Source: Amblyomma americanum
Lineage: Eukaryota > Arthropoda > Arachnida > Ixodida > Ixodidae
Assembly (NCBI RefSeq): GCF_052857255.1
Contig: NC_135506.1
Location: 80,757,618-80,821,617 of the forward strand
Direction of reading: 5' to 3'
DNA length: 64,000 nucleotides
Shown here: positions 1 through 10,958 of the stretch, one piece after another
How positions within the stretch are numbered: the stretch's first letter is position 1
Layout of the letters: the number at the start of each line of letters is the position of its first letter
Notes under the pieces: model-generated
Databases searched by the model: none
Seen by the model: only the letters and a program-made list of their open reading frames with translations
Told to the model about the DNA's origin: nothing
Translations under genes and position numbers: made by a program

Positions 1-2
1 CT

Positions 3-3000
3 CTTCCAAATCTAGACATACTTATTCACAAGCATAAGCTTGATATTGTACTTTTACAAGAAACGTGGTTATCACCGCATAAATCATTTTCAATGAGAAA
101 CTTTCGAGTCTTCAGGTCAGATCGAAATGTTGGCAGGGGAGGTGGACAGGTAACCATGCTATCTAAAAATTTGTCATCAGGCATATATCTCTAAGAAAAT
201 TCCCTCTGACAGTGAGCATTTAGCTATCAAAATTTCATTTCCGCATTGTGCTGATATTACAATTGCTAATGTCTATCTTCCTTTAGGTGTGCACAAGACG
301 GACTGTTTAGACAGCTTGGTGACTGGCACAAACAATGCAGTCATCGCAGGAGATTTTAATTCTCACCATAGTGACTGGGGAAGTCGCACTGATTCCTGCG
401 GCCAGATTCTCTGGTCGTGGCTGTCTGCAAATGCTGTACGCTGCTGCAACTCTAGAGAAATAACCTTTTGCGAGGGGTTGCTCGCTCAGCCATTGACTTA
501 ACATTATCAGCAGGTAGGCTAGATGTGACTGATTGGTCGACAGAGGATTCGGGTACGTCTAGTGATCACTTTCCTATAACTTTCACTATCCGGTTATATC
601 CTCTTAAAACTAGTTGTGTAACCCACAAACTTGTCAACCACAAAATTTATAAAAATCTGATGTCCGCCTCAATTGCCTCTATAGTTAATATAAGCCGTGA
701 TGACAGAGCTCAGCAGCCGGTTTCATTTTTGCAAAATGCAATAGACCACTCAATATTCGCTGTGCCCGCAGCAGCCTCTAATAAACAGCCGTCTCCTTGG
801 TGGACAGAAGAATGAGAGAAGGCCTATCGTCGCGGAAAAGCGGCCTGGAAGAGGCTGTCCTGCTACCAGAGTCCTGCTAATTGGTTCAATTACAAATTCT
901 TCTCTGCATCTTTCAAAAGAACACTTGCAAAAGCCAAGGAGGAGCAAAACCAAAATTTAAACACATAGCTTTCTAATCCTCGTCATCGGAAAACACTGTA
1001 TAGATTCATGGAACGTAACAAGAATTCCGCCGTCCCTCTTCTCACCAGTTCAACAGTGTTATCACCACAAAAGGCTCAGGAGAGATTGGAGTGTATTGCT
1101 AATGGATTGGCGTTACGCTTCCAGACGCAGAGAAGCGTCCCTTTGTGCACAATTTCACCCTCTTCGAATTATACAGAGGTTGACACATCAGAGCTACTCT
1201 CAGTACTGCCAATGTTGCATCCTACAGCTCTTGTACCAGATGGTGTCACTGTTGGTATGATTACAATTTTAGCCGAGGAGTTTACAAGCGCCCTTTTAGA
1301 TACGGTCAATGCTTCTCTGGAAAATGCATGGATTCCAAGCATTTGGAAGACGGCGAAAATTATTTTATTAATAAAAGATGTAGGAAAAGGATATGTCTTA
1401 GGTATTATTCGGCTAATTGCGCTGACTTCAAATTTAGTCAAATTAATAGAAAGATTAGTGCACAGTCACCTCACAAAACATGTTCATGACATCAACGGTC
1501 TCAGCTCAGCTCAGATTGGCTTTCGTCGTGGATGCTCTATATGGTCCGCGCATGTGGATCTTGAGAGCAGAATCCGGCTCTCGCTACGCAGAAGAAAACT
1601 TTCAACTTTGGTCACTCTTAATGTAGCAAAGGCCTATGACAGTGTATAATAGCATACTATTTTACTTAACAGATTTGCTGAGTTACATCCTCCAACCTAC
1701 ATTTATGCGTGGATATCTGAATTTCTGAAGGACAGATTCTTTTACTGCGCCGAGGGAACCCTATGTTCAAATACATATTATCAATCAAGAGGTGTGCCGC
1801 AAGGGTCGGTGCTATCCTCTCTGCTTTTTAATATTTTGGTCAGTGGCATCCCCATTTGTCCTGATATAAAAGTTTTTATGTATGCAGATGACATAGCTTT
1901 TTTCGCCTCGGCCAGAGATATCCACTGCCTTTACCACATTCCGCAGGGATATTTGGATGCTCTTGAAGTAAGGTTGCAGAGTATTAATTTATCCCTGAAT
2001 GTAGACAAATGCGGAGATTTGGTATTTCCTCCACACAGGCCTTTGCACATTTCATTAGTCCATCGCTCTCTCCAGATGCCATAAGTGGAATCTGTAAATT
2101 ATCTGGGTGTTACTTACCACCCAGCATTAGATTGGAGCCTTCATATAAAGAACAATGCGTTTCACGAAGAATGCGCTCTAAGCCGGCTGACAAAAATCGC
2201 CAATAAGAAGTTTGGGGTGCGCCACCACACGTTACTGTTACTATACAAAGCATACGTAAGACCTATACTTGAATTTGGTTGCATTCTGTTCTCTGGTAGC
2301 GCAAGCTACAAGATTCAACCCTTAATCTTACTGGAAAGGCGCGCCCTCCACTCTGCCTTGGTCTTCCAAAATCAGTTTCAAACGCCCTGCTTTATCTGGA
2401 AGCCCGTATTCCTGATCTAACTTCCCGTTTTCAAATACTCACGGTGCGAACTTTCCTCAGGTCGATGGAGCCAGTGACTGATGTCAGTACTCCTATTTTT
2501 GTGTCTCAGCCGGCCTTATTCTTTTCTCATCATTGGCCACGGTATCAAATGCCACAAATTATGCTAACGCAGAACCTTTTAACACCGATTGGTGTTGATC
2601 TCAGTTCTTTGCAGTGGGTTGATGACACGCCGGCAGCAGTGGAATTCCATTTCGACCACATCTTCCCATCTCATGCGAAACACATGCCAGCAAACATTTT
2701 AAGCGGTATTCTCTCGGATCACATAGAGAAATACCCCCATCATACGGTGATTGCTACCGATGCCTCCGTCAACTGCCAAAAAGCTGCAGTTGGCATCTTT
2801 TCTCAGGATTTGGCATGGAGCTATTCCGTCCGCATCCCAGATTATATTCCTATATTCTTTGCGGAATTTTTGGCTCTCGGAATGGCCCTTCACAAAATTC
2901 CATGCCATGTATCTCATGTTATTATTCTCGCTGATTGTTTGTCAGTGTTAGTCTCCCTTGACACTTCACAAGAAGATTTTTTGAGGCGTTTCTTGCGATT

Positions 3001-3583
3001 TTTTCTCCCATGCACTTTGAAGGTGGATCGTTTTGTCTAGGTCCCTGGCCATGCAGGTATTCATTCAAATGAGGTGGCTGATTACTTAGCAAGGTCGGCT
3101 CTTGACGGGTCAGTGACACATCCCGTCCCGAATTTCAGCCTGCTGGCGATTTCCAGGTTTCAGCGGTTCCTACATATATCCGCCAGGTTACGAGATCCCT
3201 TACTAAATACCACTGACTATCAGCACTTAGCATATAATTGGAACGTCCGTTCGTGTAAATCCAGGTTGTGTGAGGTAACAATGACGCGGTTGCGGTGCAG
3301 GATTCCAAGTTTGAATTTATATCTATGCAGGTGTGGGTTGACACCGACGAACCTATGTGACGCATGTGGGAAAGTTGAATCTTTAGACCATTTTCTCCTC
3401 TACTGCCCAAAGTTCGCACTTCAGAAAAAGATTTACCTGGAGGTCCCTTTCTCCAGGTTAGGGCTCCCTTTATCTTTGCCAGTATTATTATCGTTTGGTG
3501 CGAACGCCAAGGGATTTGCATTGGGTTCTATTTGTGGGTTTCTCCACGATTACATAATTGCAACTGGTAAGTTGATGTGCTAA
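3..3583 (+). pseudogene. ORF2 remnant of I-like element (EN-RT-RNase H)
   Basis: Replication polyprotein of the non-LTR element; it would nick target DNA and copy the element RNA at the nick. The endonuclease opens with LDIVLLQETWL, then AGDFNSHHSDWGS (about 340-380) and the SDHFPI motif (about 560-580). In the RT, motif A is VTLNVAKAYDSV (1612-1646), motif B is MPQGSVLS (1794 on) and the catalytic YADD is at 1881-1892. RNase H shows TVIATDASV (about 2740) and VADYLARSAL (about 3070-3106). A C-x2-C...H...C zinc motif follows (about 3325-3412). Frame changes occur near 290, 460, 1000, 1650-1790, 2085, 2440 and 3040, with in-frame stops, so no protein is made. Domain identity is firm; the clade name is inferred from architecture. 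Confidence 0.85.
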
Positions 3584-3756
3584 TTATTTTAAAGTTCTAC
3601 GAGCTCTTCTTTTTTCACCAAAATGCTGTCTGTTATTTAACTGTCAATATTCACGATTGGTGCTACATTTTTGTCATCATCTTCCACGTAAACTTTGTTT
3701 ATTCAACTACACCTTGGCCAATCCCCCCGCGTGGGTATGTGCCATATACCTGGGGT

Positions 3757-3780
3757 GAAGAAGAAGAAGAAGAAGAAGGA
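3757..3780 (+). repeat. (GAA)n tail of the I-like element
   Basis: About eight GAA units end the element, directly after a 3' UTR containing the CCCCCGCGTGGGTATGTGCC-type sequence. A short simple-repeat tail instead of poly(A) is usual in I-clade elements and marks the 3' insertion boundary. Confidence 0.8.
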
Positions 3781-3789
3781 AGGCGCGAT

Positions 3790-4650
3790 CACAGGGAATG
3801 ACGTACGGAACCGTAGGAATCGCTTACCGCGTGTTGAATCGGCGGCCTAATGTTTCGCGCATGCGCAACTTATAATTGCAAATTACGAGGCCACTGCTTC
3901 GTTTCTGGACGTTGCTAAAATTGCGCACAAAGTCGGCTTAGGAAATGCACTTGCACTAAGTTATTAGGTTTGATTTAGCATTTGTATTAAGCAGACACCC
4001 ACTGCGCAGTGTAGCAGTAAATTCTCTAGAGGGAGGGAAAAAGAGCTTTTTCATTACAAAAAATCATGAAATGAAAATCATTTGATTTTTATAGAAGGAA
4101 GCGCTCTTGGTCCGGTTTTCAGATATTCTCGCAAGCAGAGCGTCAGTGCGTGCAAAAACGCTTTAAAAACATAAAGTTCATACAAATAGGGGGGTTCTTA
4201 TGCCCAGAAATTGGACAAAGGCAACAGCGTGAGCTCTGTCTCTGCACTTCTCAAAAAAGTATTTTTTTATTAGCGGCGTGGCTAAGCCATCTATAGTTAC
4301 ACGAATCATTACAACTGGGTCATGCCAGCCCATATTCGTTAATTACTAAATTTACCAGACCTTTTCACAAGAACTTCAGTGGTTATTTGCAGCCGCTTCT
4401 AGTTCCCAGTATTAACGATAGAATTCTACAGATCCGTATTTGTCTGTCTGGATGGTGTCGTCATCGGCCTTAGGCCCGTTTCATATGCACGCGATTCTCG
4501 CCTGCGACACTGCGAACTCCGTCGGTCTGCGACTGGGGAGGGCCGTCGGTCTAGTCGCAGACGGCTTGCGATCGAGTTCCGTCCGGTTGGCATTCAGTCA
4601 CAGCTTCGGTCTGTTCGCTCAGCGACTGAACAATGGGGAGCGCCGAACTA
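3790..4650. other. Intergenic, no recognised gene
   Basis: No coding pattern or known repeat is recognised. A perfect 10-bp inverted repeat (GTCTGCGACT at 4525-4534, AGTCGCAGAC at 4553-4562, 18-nt loop) sits in a GC-rich stretch rich in GTCGGTCT and GCGACTG words. Confidence 0.5.
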
Positions 4651-4964
4651 AATTATTATTATTATAATAATAATTGTTTTTTGGAAAATAAATGGCGCAG
4701 AATCTGTCTCATATATCAATGGACACCTGAACCGCGCCGTAAGGCAAGGGATAAAGGAGAAAGTGAAAGAAGAAAGGAAGAAAGAGGTGCCGCAGTGGAG
4801 GGCTCCGGAATAATTTCGACCACCCGGGGATCTTTAACGTGCACTGACATCGCACAGCACACGGGCGCCTTAGCGTTTCCTCCATAAAAACGTAGCCGCT
4901 GTCGGCGGGTTCGAACTTGGGAACTCCGTATCAGTATCCGAGCGCTCTAACAACTTACCGCGGG
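4651..4964 (-). mobile_element. tRNA-derived SINE family 1 (Ruka-like), near full length
   Basis: Read on the minus strand it runs from a tRNA-like head (degenerate box A, box B GGGTTCGAAC) through the family's shared body (words GTGCTGTGCGATGTCAGTGC and GTTAAAGATCCCC) to a pyrimidine-rich 3' part and an ATT-rich tail at 4651-4675. This is the commonest repeat of the window. It matches my memory of the Ruka-type SINE of ixodid ticks, but the name is not verified here. Box A/B would act as an internal RNA polymerase III promoter. Confidence 0.8.
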
Positions 4965-5530
4965 TCCTTGGTCAGAGTTTTACGGCTTTGCGTGTCTCTG
5001 TCTTGACGTGCTAGCAATTGTTGCTCATATCGAGCAAGTGGGCACGGCTCAGGCCGTTTCCATTCTTCGTTCAGTCACAAGAGCAACACAAGGGGATGTT
5101 CTTGGCAGCCGCGATGCGATGGGGCGCGTGGGTTAGTCTTTCGTTCCCGAGGCCAACCGATCAGGCGTTCAGACCACCGGCGTCCGTTCCAGCCCGTGGT
5201 CCACGAAGCTCTGCCGTCCTCGGAGCTAGGGTACTGTGTCGACGCCTGATGGACGCCGTCTCGATGACCTTCTGTCCACGGACCGGTGTCACCGGAAAGA
5301 GGGATGCTATCTACCAGTGCCGAACCAGTGCTGACGTGGCACTGTAGACGAGGCTTCTCTGAAATTTACAACAAACGCGTGGACATTTCTTCCTATCACA
5401 ACGTACGCAAGTTTTGCGGACCGTTGCAGTTACTACAATATGACAACTGGTTAGTAGCCATTAAGAACTTTGTTTTTATTTGTATTATGAGAGTTTAACG
5501 CCTCAAAGCGACGCAGTCTATGAGCGACGC
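4965..5530. other. Intergenic, nothing recognised
   Basis: GC-rich between 5040 and 5340, then AT-rich. The longest open frame (109 codons, 5018-5347 plus) has no recognisable domain and looks like chance in GC-rich sequence. Confidence 0.45.
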
Positions 5531-5670
5531 CGTAGCGAAGGGCTCCAGAAATTTTGACCATTTTGTGGCTCTTTAACGTACACTGACATCACACAGCAGA
5601 CAGGCCTCTAGAAGTTCGCCTCCAACGCAATTCGACCGCCGAGGTCGGAATCGGACGCGCGTCTTTCGGG
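5531..5670 (-). mobile_element. Degenerate SINE family 1 fragment
   Basis: The minus-strand body is recognisable (GGGCTCC, TTTTGACCA, CTTTAACGT, CACTGACATC) through to a decayed tRNA head near 5665. The 3' pyrimidine part is missing. It is much more diverged than neighbouring copies, so probably older. Confidence 0.65.
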
Positions 5671-5756
5671 TCACGCAATATTGCATGTCTCATGAGTGTT
5701 TTGCATCGTGTAGAGGCGTCTATTGTTTCGTCTGCTTATAGCACACGCACACACCC

Positions 5757-5876
5757 GCCGCGGCGGATCAGTGGCTACAGCGCTATGCTAGTGAGCCGGA
5801 GTTCTCGCGTGCCCGTGTGCTGTGCGATGTCAATGCACGGTAGAGATCTCCATGTGGTCGGAATTATTGCGGACTC
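5757..5876 (+). mobile_element. Degenerate SINE family 1 fragment (head and body)
   Basis: A head with a recognisable box A region (GGATCAGTGGCTACAGCGC) runs straight into the GTGCTGTGCGATGTCA body. The second half of the tRNA region (box B) is deleted and the element stops after GGAATTATT, without tail. Confidence 0.65.
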
Positions 5877-5959
5877 GCAGCAGGCCTGCCGAATTATGTG
5901 CGGTGTTGGATAGAGCCACTCGCCCCCAGTATACTATAAAAGATAGTTTGGGTGTTATG

Positions 5960-6487
5960 TCAGCAGGGGGCTGAGGGGAACGAGGCTGCCCGAGCGTTCC
6001 TGCAACCGGGCTCCACTGGGTCCCCTGGATCCGCCGCAGCAATCATACCAATCCTTCTAATCACTTACGCGGATATTACAAACCGCCTGCGCCTCTGCAG
6101 AAGGGTTCTCCCGGGACACGCTCGACATAACCTAGGATTGCCACCTTAGATAGCTCCAAACGGGGTCTTTCTTAAACCGCGTCATACTAGAACACGTGGA
6201 CCCTACATTCACGGGCAGGTGAAAATTCTGCGGGCGGTATGCAGACCTATACCACATGGTGTGAGCCTACCAGTGCAATACACATATAGCCGTTATAAGT
6301 CCAGCCAACTAGGTAGGGTTGGGAGGCGGCCATGTGCAGCTGTGACCTGGAGGCCCAGCGAGCCCTGGTCCAGAGAGCGCGGGCATCAGCGGCGCCAATG
6401 GCGTCCCGGATTAGGGACTGCCACCCAGCGCACAAACCATCCCCCATCTCCCATTCCTAATTTATTACAGTGCAACAAATAATGTTT
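5960..6487 (+). pseudogene. 3' fragment of an RNase H-type non-LTR element
   Basis: Short coding islands occur in the order expected for the end of an I-like polyprotein: GNEAARA (RNase H end, about 5977), LLITYADIT and RRVLPGHAR (about 6050-6125), then the zinc-binding segment FCGRYADLYHMV (about 6226-6262), then CDLEAQRALVQRARA (about 6334-6380). They lie in different frames with stops between. It belongs to a different subfamily from the element at 1-3780. Assignment rests on motif order and recognition of similar tick proteins, not on a search. Confidence 0.55.
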
Positions 6488-6507
6488 TCTCCTCCTCCTT
6501 CTCCAAC

Positions 6508-6625
6508 GGAGCCCTCCACCATGCCACCTCTTTCGTCCTTTCCTCTTTACGTCCGTCCTTTATCCCTTCCCTTACGGCGCGGTTCAGGTGTCCGCTGATA
6601 TATGAAACAGACACTGCGCCTATCC
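6508..6625 (+). mobile_element. SINE family 1, 3' portion only
   Basis: It holds GGAGCCCTCCACC, a pyrimidine-rich block, CTTACGGCGCGGTTCAGGTG and the terminal ACACTGCGCC. It lacks head and body and abuts the next complete copy head to tail. Confidence 0.75.
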
Positions 6626-6931
6626 TCCGCGGTGGCTCAGTGGTTAGGTCGCTCGGCTACTGATCCGGAGTTCTCGGGTTCAAACCCGACCACAGCGGCT
6701 GCACCTTAATGCAGGCAATATGCTAAGGCCCCCGTGTGCTGTGCGATATCAGTGCATGTTAAAGATTCCCTGGTAGTCAAAATTATTCAGGAGCCCTCCA
6801 CTACGGCCCCTCTTTCTTCCTTATTTCTCTCACTCCCTTCTTTCTCTCTTCGCTTAGGCCTTTCAGGTGTCCCCCAATATGTGACTGATACTGCGCCACT
6901 TCTTTTCCCCCAAAACCAATTTTAATTTTTA
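6626..6931 (+). mobile_element. SINE family 1, near full length
   Basis: Complete head with box A (TGGCTCAGTGGTTAGG) and box B (GGGTTCAAACCC), the common body, the pyrimidine-rich 3' part and an AT-rich end. It follows a truncated copy with no gap, suggesting insertion next to, or tandem recombination with, an older copy. Confidence 0.85.
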
Positions 6932-7010
6932 TGTTTACATTCCGCAGATGGATGTTACCGCATACAGACATACAGACAGACAGAGAGAAAAACATTATTT
7001 GGCAAGTGAG

Positions 7011-7111
7011 TTTTAGACCGTGCTGGGTCCCTGGGCCACTGCGCGGTCGCGCACTGCATCAAGAATGTAATGCGTGGGACATGACGTGGGCAGCCCTAGT
7101 CACCGCCGAAT
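7011..7111 (+). pseudogene. Possible RNase H fragment of a retrotransposon
   Basis: The frame reading CWVPG...RGRALHQECN...TWAAL resembles the last RNase H motif of I-like elements (W-V-P-G-H-x-G then N-E-x-A). The histidine is lost. The fragment is short, so this call is weak. Confidence 0.35.
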
Positions 7112-7266
7112 GATGTCGGTGGACACCCGAACCGCGTCGTAAACGAAGGGATAAAAGAGGGAGGTAAAGAAGAAAGGAAGAAAGAGTGGCTGTAGTGGCG
7201 GGCTCCGGAATAGATCACTCCTGACATCGCACAGCACACGGACGCCTTAGCGTTTTTCCTCCTTAA
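7110..7266 (-). mobile_element. SINE family 1 fragment
   Basis: It covers the 3' part and body on the minus strand (GGTGGACACCCGAACCGCG to GACATCGCACAGCACACGG). A small deletion removes the GATCTTTAACG word, and the tRNA head is absent. Confidence 0.75.
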
Positions 7267-7274
7267 AAAAACAG

Positions 7275-7357
7275 CAAAGTGGTTTTAGGCGAGGAAATGG
7301 CGCAGTAACTGTCTCACTTATCGCGGTGAACACCCGAACCGTGCTGTAAGGGAAGGT
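7275..7357 (-). mobile_element. SINE family 1, 3' end only
   Basis: Only the terminal part on the minus strand survives (GGAAATGGCGCAGTAACTG, CACCCGAACCGTG). It continues directly into a retrotransposon 3' fragment on the same strand. Confidence 0.7.
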
Positions 7358-7735
7358 GGTGGGTGGTTACAACGTTACTGCCTCGAAATGGAAGGGATTA
7401 GTTGGGACTGGGGCGAGTCCAGGGTGGCCTACAGTCGGGGGCGACCAGCTCGCGTGATGAGGGCCAGTTGCGTTCTTTTTATTGAACTGGCCAAGAGCTT
7501 CTCCCATTCCAGGGAGCTGGCAAGAGTGTCATCAAACAGGGTTTGCTAGCGCATTCCTATAAAATATGGTCTTGGTTGGCGTCACCACAGTGCGGGCATG
7601 CGTGGTCGTATTCACGGTTTGTGATTAATCATAATCGGTAGGAGCTAGGAATTGGCCTTGTTTGTAGGCGTCTGTGTTGTGGATTGTACTCTGTTCAGGT
7701 CCGGGATGAGGGGGCGCATCTTAGCTCGCGATAAA
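7358..7735 (-). pseudogene. 3' fragment of an RNase H-type non-LTR element, minus strand
   Basis: Read on the minus strand it encodes a zinc-binding segment, CPHCGDANQDHIL then a stop and ECASKP (about 7540-7600), followed by a degraded C-terminal tail. C-x2-C...H-x3-4-...C near the polyprotein end is the hallmark of I-like elements. It is a third copy of this part in the window, of a subfamily close to the fragment at 5960-6487. Only the last part of the element survives. Confidence 0.6.
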
Positions 7736-7739
7736 AAAA

Positions 7740-8011
7740 ACCTGAAAATTCGTTTCTTGGGATACGAAATGGCACGGTATCTGTATCACATATCGGCGGA
7801 CACCTGAACCACGCCGTAAGGGAAGGGATAAAGGGGAAAGTGAAAGAATAATGTAAGAAAGAGTTGCCATAGTGGAGGGCTCGGGAATAATTTTGACCAC
7901 CTGGGGATCTTCAACGTGCACTGACATCACACAGCACACGGGCGCCTTAGCGTTTCGCCTCCATCGAAAGAAACACAGCCGCCGCGGTCGGATTGCAACC
8001 CGGGAGCCGAA
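7740..8011 (-). mobile_element. SINE family 1 lacking the box A half
   Basis: The minus-strand copy is well preserved from the 3' end (GATACGAAATGGCACGG) through the body to a box B-like GGGTTGCAATCC. It stops before box A, so it could not drive its own transcription. Confidence 0.8.
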
Positions 8012-9740
8012 CCATTTTTGTGGTTTCTTGCGCTTCCCCCCGCGTCAATCAGAACTGAAGCTCGAGGTAGTTAACCGAAAGGCATAGCGCTTATTTCTGG
8101 GCCTTGCCACTTGCAGCTGCAAATGACTTGGTGAAGCTAGAGCCACAGCGTTACGCCTGCCTTCCTCGCAGCGCCTGTAGTACAGCCTTTTGTCACAACT
8201 TCTGCGACTTGTCGAAACAGCGGTTAGAAGGCCCCTGCTGCGCCGTTTGCACATTGTGAACAAAATTATACAGCTGAGGTTTGAACATTCTATTACAACC
8301 GCGACCACAGCGAGCTGCGGTGTGCGGAATTAGGGCATACATAGCACGCCTACCTGCGGATATGTACACATGACTGAGTTAACGGAGGAGCACGCAATTC
8401 GACGCCAGCACTTTAATGCCTGAATTGGGCAAGAGAGGTTTGAACATTTTATTGACCTAGTGCCATCCATGCACGAGGAAATGATATTGAATCAACTTCT
8501 GCGCAAATATGCATTTCTTTTCTTAACTTAGGGTAGGTAGGAGGGCCGGTCCAACATTAAAAATTATTCTGTATTCTGTAATCTGCATGACATTTATTCG
8601 TCCGGCGCTAAACGCAGTCAATATAAAGGCAAGCAACCAAAAGTGATAATCACCGACTACGAGCGAGCAGTTCAGCGCCTTCGAAAGCCTGCGGAAAAAA
8701 CCACGATTCTCTCTCTGGGACCACATCGTGTTTCAGAAGCTGGAATAAACGTTGACGTTCAATCGGTCCCGTCACACATCGCGGAACGAGAAAGCTGACG
8801 GTCTCGCCAGTTTGGCCCATACTTAAAAGGCGCCTCTGACTCTGGCGAACGATCTTAGGCAGCACTGCGTTGCTGTAATTCGCAGCCATTTTGTGTCCTT
8901 CTCCCCCAAGCTTCTCACACCTTTCAGCAGTCGATTCTCGGACCTCGCTGTTCCGGCTACGCACAGAAGCTCATGGACGACAGCCTGGTTACGCAGAGTA
9001 GGCCTCCTCGCGTCCCCAATTTACACTGCGCCAAGTTCAAGCAGACCAAGGACGCATCTTGTAGAAATTTGCCAAGTGAAAGAACGCACGAAATAAAAGG
9101 AACCTACCGTCTTTGCCAAACGTGGACAGTCTGCATGGTTTCCCTCATGTATTTGAGTCCTTGCGGCTTACCAAAACATCAAAACGTCTTGAAAAGTGAG
9201 GAAAAGGGTTTGCCTTTGATTGCCGAGATTTAGACCTTGAGAGGAGGGATAAGTGCTCCATTACACCGTACTCGCAGCAGTACACAGGATTTTCCTTAAC
9301 TTCCTGGGTTTAGTCAAACTACTGGGTGTATTGTAGCGCTGCCAGTGTGGACTCATGGGGACTACTTTGAATATGGACTCCGCTAAGTAGCTTTTTCCTC
9401 CTTTCCCTTTTTGTCTTCTCGCCATGGAGAGTGTTTGTACGTGCGATTGCCCAGTGGTAAGCTAACCAAGGCTTCTTTATTCTTGAAACAAAATTGGTCG
9501 TGTTGCAGACTTACTGAAGCCGCGTGCAATATTTTAAACGGAAAATGAATAATTTATTTTAAAAGAGTGTGGACGGCGTCCCAAAAATGAAACGCTGTCC
9601 ATTAATTCGGGGTTCGTAACTCTTGCAGCCTACCAACTACAGACGCTGTTTCCTACACAGCAGACAGCTGCTGAGGCGGGAGACGCACATCGGTTTCATC
9701 GCTGGAATAGAATTCTATACACCTTAAATTGCAGAGCTGT
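8012..9740. other. Intergenic, nothing recognised
   Basis: A 1.7-kb interval without recognisable repeats or domains. Open frames of 86-104 codons on both strands (for example 8650-8964 minus, 8973-9233 plus) overlap each other and match no family I know. A host exon here cannot be excluded, but no splice-site and coding pattern stands out. Confidence 0.45.
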
Positions 9741-10023
9741 AGACCCGGGTTCCCGGGTTCGAACCCGACCGCGGCGGCTGCGTTTGGTGGAGGAAAAACG
9801 CTAAGGCGCCCGTGTGCTGTGCGATGACAGTGCACGTTAAAGATCCCCAGGTGGTCGAAATTATTCCGGAGCCCTCCACTACGGCACCTCCGTCTTCCCT
9901 TCTTCTTTCACGCCCTCTCTTGTCCCTTCCCTTACGGCGTGGTTCAGGTGTCCAACAATATATGAGACAGATACTGCGCCATTTCCTTTCCCCAAAAAAC
10001 CAATTATTATTATTATTATTATT
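9741..10023 (+). mobile_element. SINE family 1, 5'-truncated, with (ATT)n tail
   Basis: It begins inside the tRNA head at box B (GGGTTCGAACCC) and continues through an excellent body and 3' part to AACCAATTATTATTATTATT. High similarity to the other copies and the intact ATT tail suggest a fairly recent insertion, truncated at the 5' end. Confidence 0.85.
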
Positions 10024-10130
10024 TGGACGATTATCGCTCTTTGAAGGCATCGAAGATTGACCAATCCGCAAGGAGAGACGACGAAGAAGCTCTGACGTCG
10101 ATGCCGCGTGGCGCGTGCCAGCCAAGGAGG

Positions 10131-10140
10131 CTATATAACA
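10131..10140 (+). promoter_or_regulatory. Possible TATA box
   Basis: CTATATAACA lies about 20-30 bases upstream of a CACATCACTGG region that could hold a start site. A strong 5' splice site (TTGAG|GTGAGCAG at 10461) ends the following GC-rich 300 bases. This would fit a first exon or an LTR-like promoter. No coding evidence supports either. Confidence 0.25.
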
Positions 10141-10958
10141 GCACATCACTGGAACGCCTCAGACGAACGACAGCGGGTCTACAAGTAGGATGCAAGAAGC
10201 CATGGCTCCCGTGGAACGTAGGTGCTCCGGAGATGTACGAGGCTGCGAATCCTGGCTGCTCGGACCAGACAGTGCCCACCAGTTCCTCTGCAGGTGGTCG
10301 CGGGGGACTCGGCCCCTACCGTGTAGCGGCCCTTTGATGCTTCGATGCCTGCGCTTCCGCTGGCATCGATGCAACCTAGGCAGCCCAAGCGACACGCACC
10401 ACGTCATCACCTGCCTGGCTGCACCCAACACTGACGGCAGCGTCTCTCGCTGAATCTTGAGGTGAGCAGAAACTGCTATAAGCACGTTGCTGCATCTGGC
10501 GCAGGTTTTTATTTTCTGTGCTTAGCTGAGAGCGATTTCATGTGGTCCTTCGGATATTCGTTCTGCGTCTCGCGCCTCATAGTATTCTGTCTTGTCCAGC
10601 ATTTCTTTTTCTGCGCTTCCTTTCCACGCATTCTGGTGGGCAATCATGAAAAAATAGTTGATTTATCGCACGTTCGAAGTACGTAACGGCTGGATAATTG
10701 GCTGTGCGTATTTGAGAGTCCGCCCTAATTAGTCTAATACCTCTAAAATATATCCTACATGTATGAAGGCGGCGTAACGGTTTTAACGTCTCCGAGCGTC
10801 ACATGAGAAGTGAGGGGCAGCTTAGCGGTGCGTCTCGGATCAATTTAGACCACCGGTGGTCCTTCAACTTTGAACCACCCGGGTGCCCGTGTGTGCTTTA
10901 GAAAGAACCACCATAGCCCCTCGGAACAGTGGGGAGAAGACAAAGGGAGGGCGCTGCC
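10141..10958. other. Unassigned region with one splice-donor-like site
   Basis: GC-rich until 10460, then AT-rich. Overlapping frames on both strands in the first half have no recognisable domain. At 10805-10900 the words TTTAGACCACC and GGGTGCCCGTGTG look like a very decayed family 1 SINE body on the minus strand. Confidence 0.35.

Larger units (their letters stand above)
1..3780 (+). mobile_element. I-clade non-LTR retrotransposon, 5' end outside window
   Basis: One retrotransposon can be followed in order: apurinic-type endonuclease, reverse transcriptase, RNase H, a cysteine/histidine zinc-binding tail, a short 3' UTR and a (GAA)n tail. An RNase H after the RT plus a short microsatellite tail fits the I/R1/LOA group of non-LTR elements, I clade most likely. 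The 5' part, including any ORF1, lies before the window, so target-site duplications cannot be tested. The frame changes several times and stops are present, so the copy is dead. Confidence 0.85.

Noticed and set aside
6626..6700. True tRNA genes at box A/box B sequences
   Set aside because: The boxes continue into a common SINE body and no clean cloverleaf closes; the same holds for the copies near 9750, 14560, 16180, 17310, 34950 and 54760.
8650..9233. Divergent gene pair from overlapping ~90-100 codon frames
   Set aside because: Frames on both strands overlap each other, with no recognised domain and no supporting signals.
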